Assembly: GCA_016209865.1 (NCBI GenBank)
Contig: JACQVL010000246.1
Coordinates: 1-16,630, forward strand
Direction of reading: 5' to 3'
Origin: Candidatus Latescibacterota bacterium
Lineage (GTDB): Bacteria > JAAXHH01 > JACQVL01
DNA: 16,630 nucleotides
Positions 14,561-16,630 of this stretch are shown here, piece by piece. The notes under the pieces were generated by a model. That model was not told the DNA's origin. It did no database searches and saw nothing but the letters and a program-made list of their open reading frames with translations. Made by a program: the position numbers and the translations under genes. How positions within the stretch are numbered: position 1 is the first letter of the stretch; each line of letters begins with the position of its first letter.

Positions 14561-14672
14561 ATTTTGGATTTTAGATTTGGATTTTGGATTGACGGCGATA
14601 CCCCGTGCTTACAATGTATTCATGTCAACCCCAGCTATTGCAAATCCAAAATCTAAAATCCAAAACCAAAAT
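14561..14672. repeat. Inverted heptamer array D (ATTTTGG/ATTTTAG type)
   Basis: It starts on the base after the fabF stop codon. Left arm: ATTTTGG, ATTTTAG, a 6-nt ATTTGG, ATTTTGG, ATT (14561-14590). Spacer about 51 nt. Right arm: AAAT, CCAAAAT, CTAAAAT, CCAAAAC, CAAAAT (14642-14672). The left arm ends GGATTGA, as in arrays B and C. The array end creates a TTGACG (14589-14594), and TACAAT (14610-14615) follows after 15 nt, a poor-spacing promoter candidate for rnc. Confidence 0.85.
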
Positions 14673-14686
14673 CACACAAGGGGGGA

Positions 14687-15523
14687 ATGTCATCCGTGCG
14701 ACAATGGCACACGGTCATCCTGGCCGTCCGACGGATGTTCACCCGCTGGTTCCCGCTTCTCCGCCCTCGCTCCTTTGCCGGCATCGCCGGTCATGCGACC
14801 GAGCAACAGGTCGTTGAGCAGTTTTTTGCCAGCCAAATCCAGAAGAAAATCGGGTACAAGTTCCGGGATGTCTCCCAACTCATCCTGGCGTTAAAACACC
14901 GGTCGTACGTGTATGCCCAGGACCAGAGTGGCGTCCACTCGAATGAACGGTTGGAATTCTTAGGGGACGCCGTGCTCGACCTCATCGTCAGTGAATACCT
15001 CTACCAGGTCTTCCCGGAGCGACGAGAAGGCGGGCTGACCCAGCTTCGATCCGCCCTGGTCAATAAAGTCACTCTGGCGGCGAAAGCCCAGCAGATGAAC
15101 CTGGGAAAGTACCTGCTCCTGAGCGAAGGGGAAGCGCGGGCGGGCGGGCGTCACCGCGGCTCGATCCTCTCGGACGCGTACGAATCCCTCATCGGAGCGA
15201 TCTTCCTGGACGGCGGGATCGAACCGGCCAGACGGTTCATCATGGAATCGTTGCTCACCAACGTGGAGAAATTCGATACGCCCCACCAGTGGATGAACTA
15301 CAAGAGCGTGCTGCTCGAGTACACGCAGAGCGAAGGCAAGGGGCAGCCCCGGTACCGCATCGAAGCGGAGGAAGGCCCGGACCACCGGAAGATCTTCACG
15401 GTTGAGGTGTATATCGCCGGTCTCCCCGTCGGCAAGGGGACGGGGTCGAGCAAGAAGGACGCCGAACAGAGCGCGGCGCGGGACGCCACGGAGCGGTTGA
15501 ACTTGTTGCCGACGATGCCGTGA
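14687..15523 (+). CDS. rnc: Ribonuclease III
   Basis: A 278-residue double-strand-specific endoribonuclease that processes rRNA and structured mRNA. The catalytic signature NERLEFLGDAVLDL gives E87, E90 and D94; D163 and E166 (SDAYESLIGAIFLDGG) complete the acidic metal site. The double-stranded RNA-binding domain is at the C-terminus (YKSVLLEYTQSEGK; GTGSSKKDAEQSAARDA). About 45 extra basic/hydrophobic residues precede the catalytic domain, a feature also seen in Bacteroidota and relatives. The start is taken at ATG 14687 with AAGGGGGG only 1-2 nt upstream; GTG 14696 (spacing 10 nt) is an equally good start. Its stop overlaps the lipM start. Confidence 0.94.
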   Translation: MSSVRQWHTVILAVRRMFTRWFPLLRPRSFAGIAGHATEQQVVEQFFASQIQKKIGYKFRDVSQLILALKHRSYVYAQDQSGVHSNERLEFLGDAVLDLIVSEYLYQVFPERREGGLTQLRSALVNKVTLAAKAQQMNLGKYLLLSEGEARAGGRHRGSILSDAYESLIGAIFLDGGIEPARRFIMESLLTNVEKFDTPHQWMNYKSVLLEYTQSEGKGQPRYRIEAEEGPDHRKIFTVEVYIAGLPVGKGTGSSKKDAEQSAARDATERLNLLPTMP

Positions 15524-16377
15524 TGTGGCGGTTCCTCAACACGGGCGCGGCTGAGGCCGCGCTCAACATGGCCATCGACGAAGCGGTGATGCGCGCCTGC
15601 CGGCGCACAGAGGCGCCGCCGACCGTCCGTGTCTACGCCTGGCGCCCGCCGGCCGTCTCCTTCGGGTATGCCCAGCAGGTCGAGCATGAGATCGACCTCC
15701 GCCTCTGCCGCCTCTCCGGTCTCAGCGTCGTCCGCCGTCCGACCGGCGGCCGGGTCGTCCTGCATGATGAAGAGCTGACGTACAGCCTGATCGTCCCGGA
15801 ATCCCACCCTGCCATCGGGACGTCTCCCTACGAGACATACCGGATCGCCAGCGAAGCCCTGGTGAATGGCCTCCGCCGGCTGGGGGTGGACGGCGACCTC
15901 GCCCGCCCGCCCCTGTCGTCCTCTCGCAGCGGGACTGCTGGAATCTGCTTCTCCAGCGCTTCTCGCTTCGAGATCATCGTCGACGGCCGGAAGCTCGTCG
16001 GGAGCGCCCAGCGGCGCACCGCCGGGATGGTGCTCCAGCATGGCTCGCTGCTCCTCGGGCCCGGCCATAAACGGCTGCCCTTCCTGTTACCGGAGGGATT
16101 CGAGGCCCAACGAGAGACACTCATCGCGGAACTGGAGGAACGAACGACGTCGATGGCTGAGCTGTTGGGCCGGCCCGTCTCGTTCGATGAGATGGCGGAG
16201 ATGGTGAGACTCGGCTTTGAAGAGCGCCTGGGCGTGACGTTCAGCGACGCAGGCCTGACGCCCGTCGAGCGCGAGGAAGCGGAACGCCTCGTGGCGGAGA
16301 AATACGGGACGGAGGCGTGGAATCTGGAGGGGAAGGTGCACACGGAGGGGCGGTTCACGAACCGCTCCTCCGTGTAG
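15523..16377 (+). CDS. lipM: Octanoyltransferase LipM / lipoate-protein ligase A family
   Basis: A 284-residue protein of the biotin/lipoate ligase-like family. It has the lipoyl-binding RRPTGGRVVLHD (residues ~71-82), the LTYS strand, C142 in ICFSSASRFEI and K157 in GRKLVGSAQRR, then LQHGSLLL. A Cys at this place is the acyl-enzyme nucleophile of LipM, which moves octanoate from octanoyl-ACP to GcvH or E2 domains, rather than the ATP-using LplA. LplA-type function cannot be fully excluded. The start ATG 15523 overlaps the rnc stop as TGATG (GTG 15520 is also in frame). Its place at the end of a fatty-acid operon suits an enzyme using octanoyl-ACP. The last 12 codons form a 17-bp hairpin. Confidence 0.87.
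   Translation: MWRFLNTGAAEAALNMAIDEAVMRACRRTEAPPTVRVYAWRPPAVSFGYAQQVEHEIDLRLCRLSGLSVVRRPTGGRVVLHDEELTYSLIVPESHPAIGTSPYETYRIASEALVNGLRRLGVDGDLARPPLSSSRSGTAGICFSSASRFEIIVDGRKLVGSAQRRTAGMVLQHGSLLLGPGHKRLPFLLPEGFEAQRETLIAELEERTTSMAELLGRPVSFDEMAEMVRLGFEERLGVTFSDAGLTPVEREEAERLVAEKYGTEAWNLEGKVHTEGRFTNRSSV
16340..16375. terminator. Hairpin at the lipM-ridA convergent junction (no U tract)
   Basis: ACACGGAGGGGCGGTTC (16340-16356) and GAACCGCTCCTCCGTGT (16359-16375) are complementary over all 17 positions if one G-U pair is allowed, with a nominal 2-nt (really about 4-nt) loop. The stem sits inside the last codons of lipM and ends in its stop codon; ridA ends 3 nt further, convergent. No T run follows on either strand, so it may be a bidirectional U-less terminator or transcript-end protector. 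Confidence 0.6.
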
Positions 16378-16630
16378 TCAGCCCATCACCGCGATCACGT
16401 CGATCTCGATGCCCGCGTTGCGGGGAAGCTTGGCGACCCCGACGGTGGAGCGCGCAGGCGGCTGGTGGGAGAAATACTCGGCGTAGATTGTATTGACCGT
16501 TGCGAAATCGTCGATGCTCAGGAGGTAGATGGTCGTCTTGACCACCCGGTCGAGGGATGATCCCGCCGCCTCTAAGACCCCCTTCAAGTTGTCCAACACC
16601 CGGCGTGTCTGTACCTCGATCCCGCCTGAG
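16378..16630 (-). CDS. ridA: RidA family (YjgF/YER057c/UK114) protein, C-terminal part
   Basis: Reading on the minus strand, the frame is open from the right window edge to TGA at 16380-16378. It begins SGGIEVQTRRVLDNL and continues through VLEAAGSSLDRVVKTTIYL to PPARSTVGVAKLPRNAGIEID. These are the RidA signatures, including the substrate-binding Arg in PARSTV and the Glu in GIEIDV. RidA enzymes are trimeric imine/enamine deaminases that destroy reactive 2-aminoacrylate from PLP enzymes. About 40-50 N-terminal residues are missing beyond the window. The gene is convergent with lipM with no spacing; an internal GTG at 16599 is not the true start because the homology continues upstream. Confidence 0.92.
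   Translation of the reverse strand, partial: SGGIEVQTRRVLDNLKGVLEAAGSSLDRVVKTTIYLLSIDDFATVNTIYAEYFSHQPPARSTVGVAKLPRNAGIEIDVIAVMG

Noticed and set aside
14589-14615. Promoter for rnc in array D (TTGACG, 15 nt, TACAAT)
   Set aside because: Both boxes are fair but the 15-nt spacing is short; noted in the repeat entry, not called as a promoter.
4963-14672. CRISPR array reading of the heptamer repeats
   Set aside because: The units are 7 nt and contiguous, with a single spacer and inverted second arm; no cas genes are present.
14577-14894. Small open frames through array D
   Set aside because: Their peptides (NPKSKIQNQ type) come from repeat units and then run out of frame through rnc.

Overview
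This is a GC-rich bacterial chromosome segment in which every gene except the last lies on the + strand. Canonical sigma-70-type promoters (TTGACG/TATTGT before the sigma factor; TTGACA/TATTTT before the yceD-fab operon) rule out a typical Bacteroidota promoter system. However, the short primary-type sigma factor without region 1.1 and the RNase III with an extra N-terminal segment resemble proteins of the FCB superphylum and related uncultured lineages. That placement is an inference from protein style; the species cannot be named.

Layout. (1) 1-622: C-terminal part of an M20 metallopeptidase. (2) 645-1603: a compact cassette of lower GC made of four overlapping small genes: an MNT-type nucleotidyltransferase, a 58-residue small protein, a ribbon-helix-helix protein and a HicB-like protein. 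All resemble the antitoxin side of toxin-antitoxin systems, and no recognisable toxin is present. (3) 1642-3936: a five-Asp-box sialidase-like protein and a protein with a C-terminal cupin, both without a signal peptide. (4) 4061-10450: a primary-type sigma factor with its own promoter, then xylulokinase, an NAD(P)-dependent aldehyde dehydrogenase and succinyl-CoA ligase (sucC-sucD). This set could join pentose catabolism to the TCA cycle. (5) 10462-16377: a promoter followed by yceD-rpmF-fabD-fabG-acpP-fabF-rnc-lipM, the classical fatty-acid cluster but without plsX and fabH between rpmF and fabD, and ending in an octanoyltransferase gene translationally coupled to rnc. (6) 16378-16630: a convergent ridA gene running off the window. 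The lipM-ridA junction carries a 17-bp hairpin inside the end of lipM.

The most unusual feature is a family of intergenic elements. Four of the six largest gaps (after rpoD, xylB, the aldehyde dehydrogenase and fabF) each hold a 105-121 nt element starting at or just after the stop codon. Each is built of tandem 7-nt units on the left, a unique spacer, and the reverse-complementary 7-nt units on the right. Three use variants of ATTTTGG; one uses GTGACGA in the same architecture. The other two large gaps carry the sigma-factor and fab promoters. A second genome-level oddity is that the rare leucine codon TTA is used almost only between a codon ending in C and a codon starting with G (14 of 17 cases outside the low-GC cassette).
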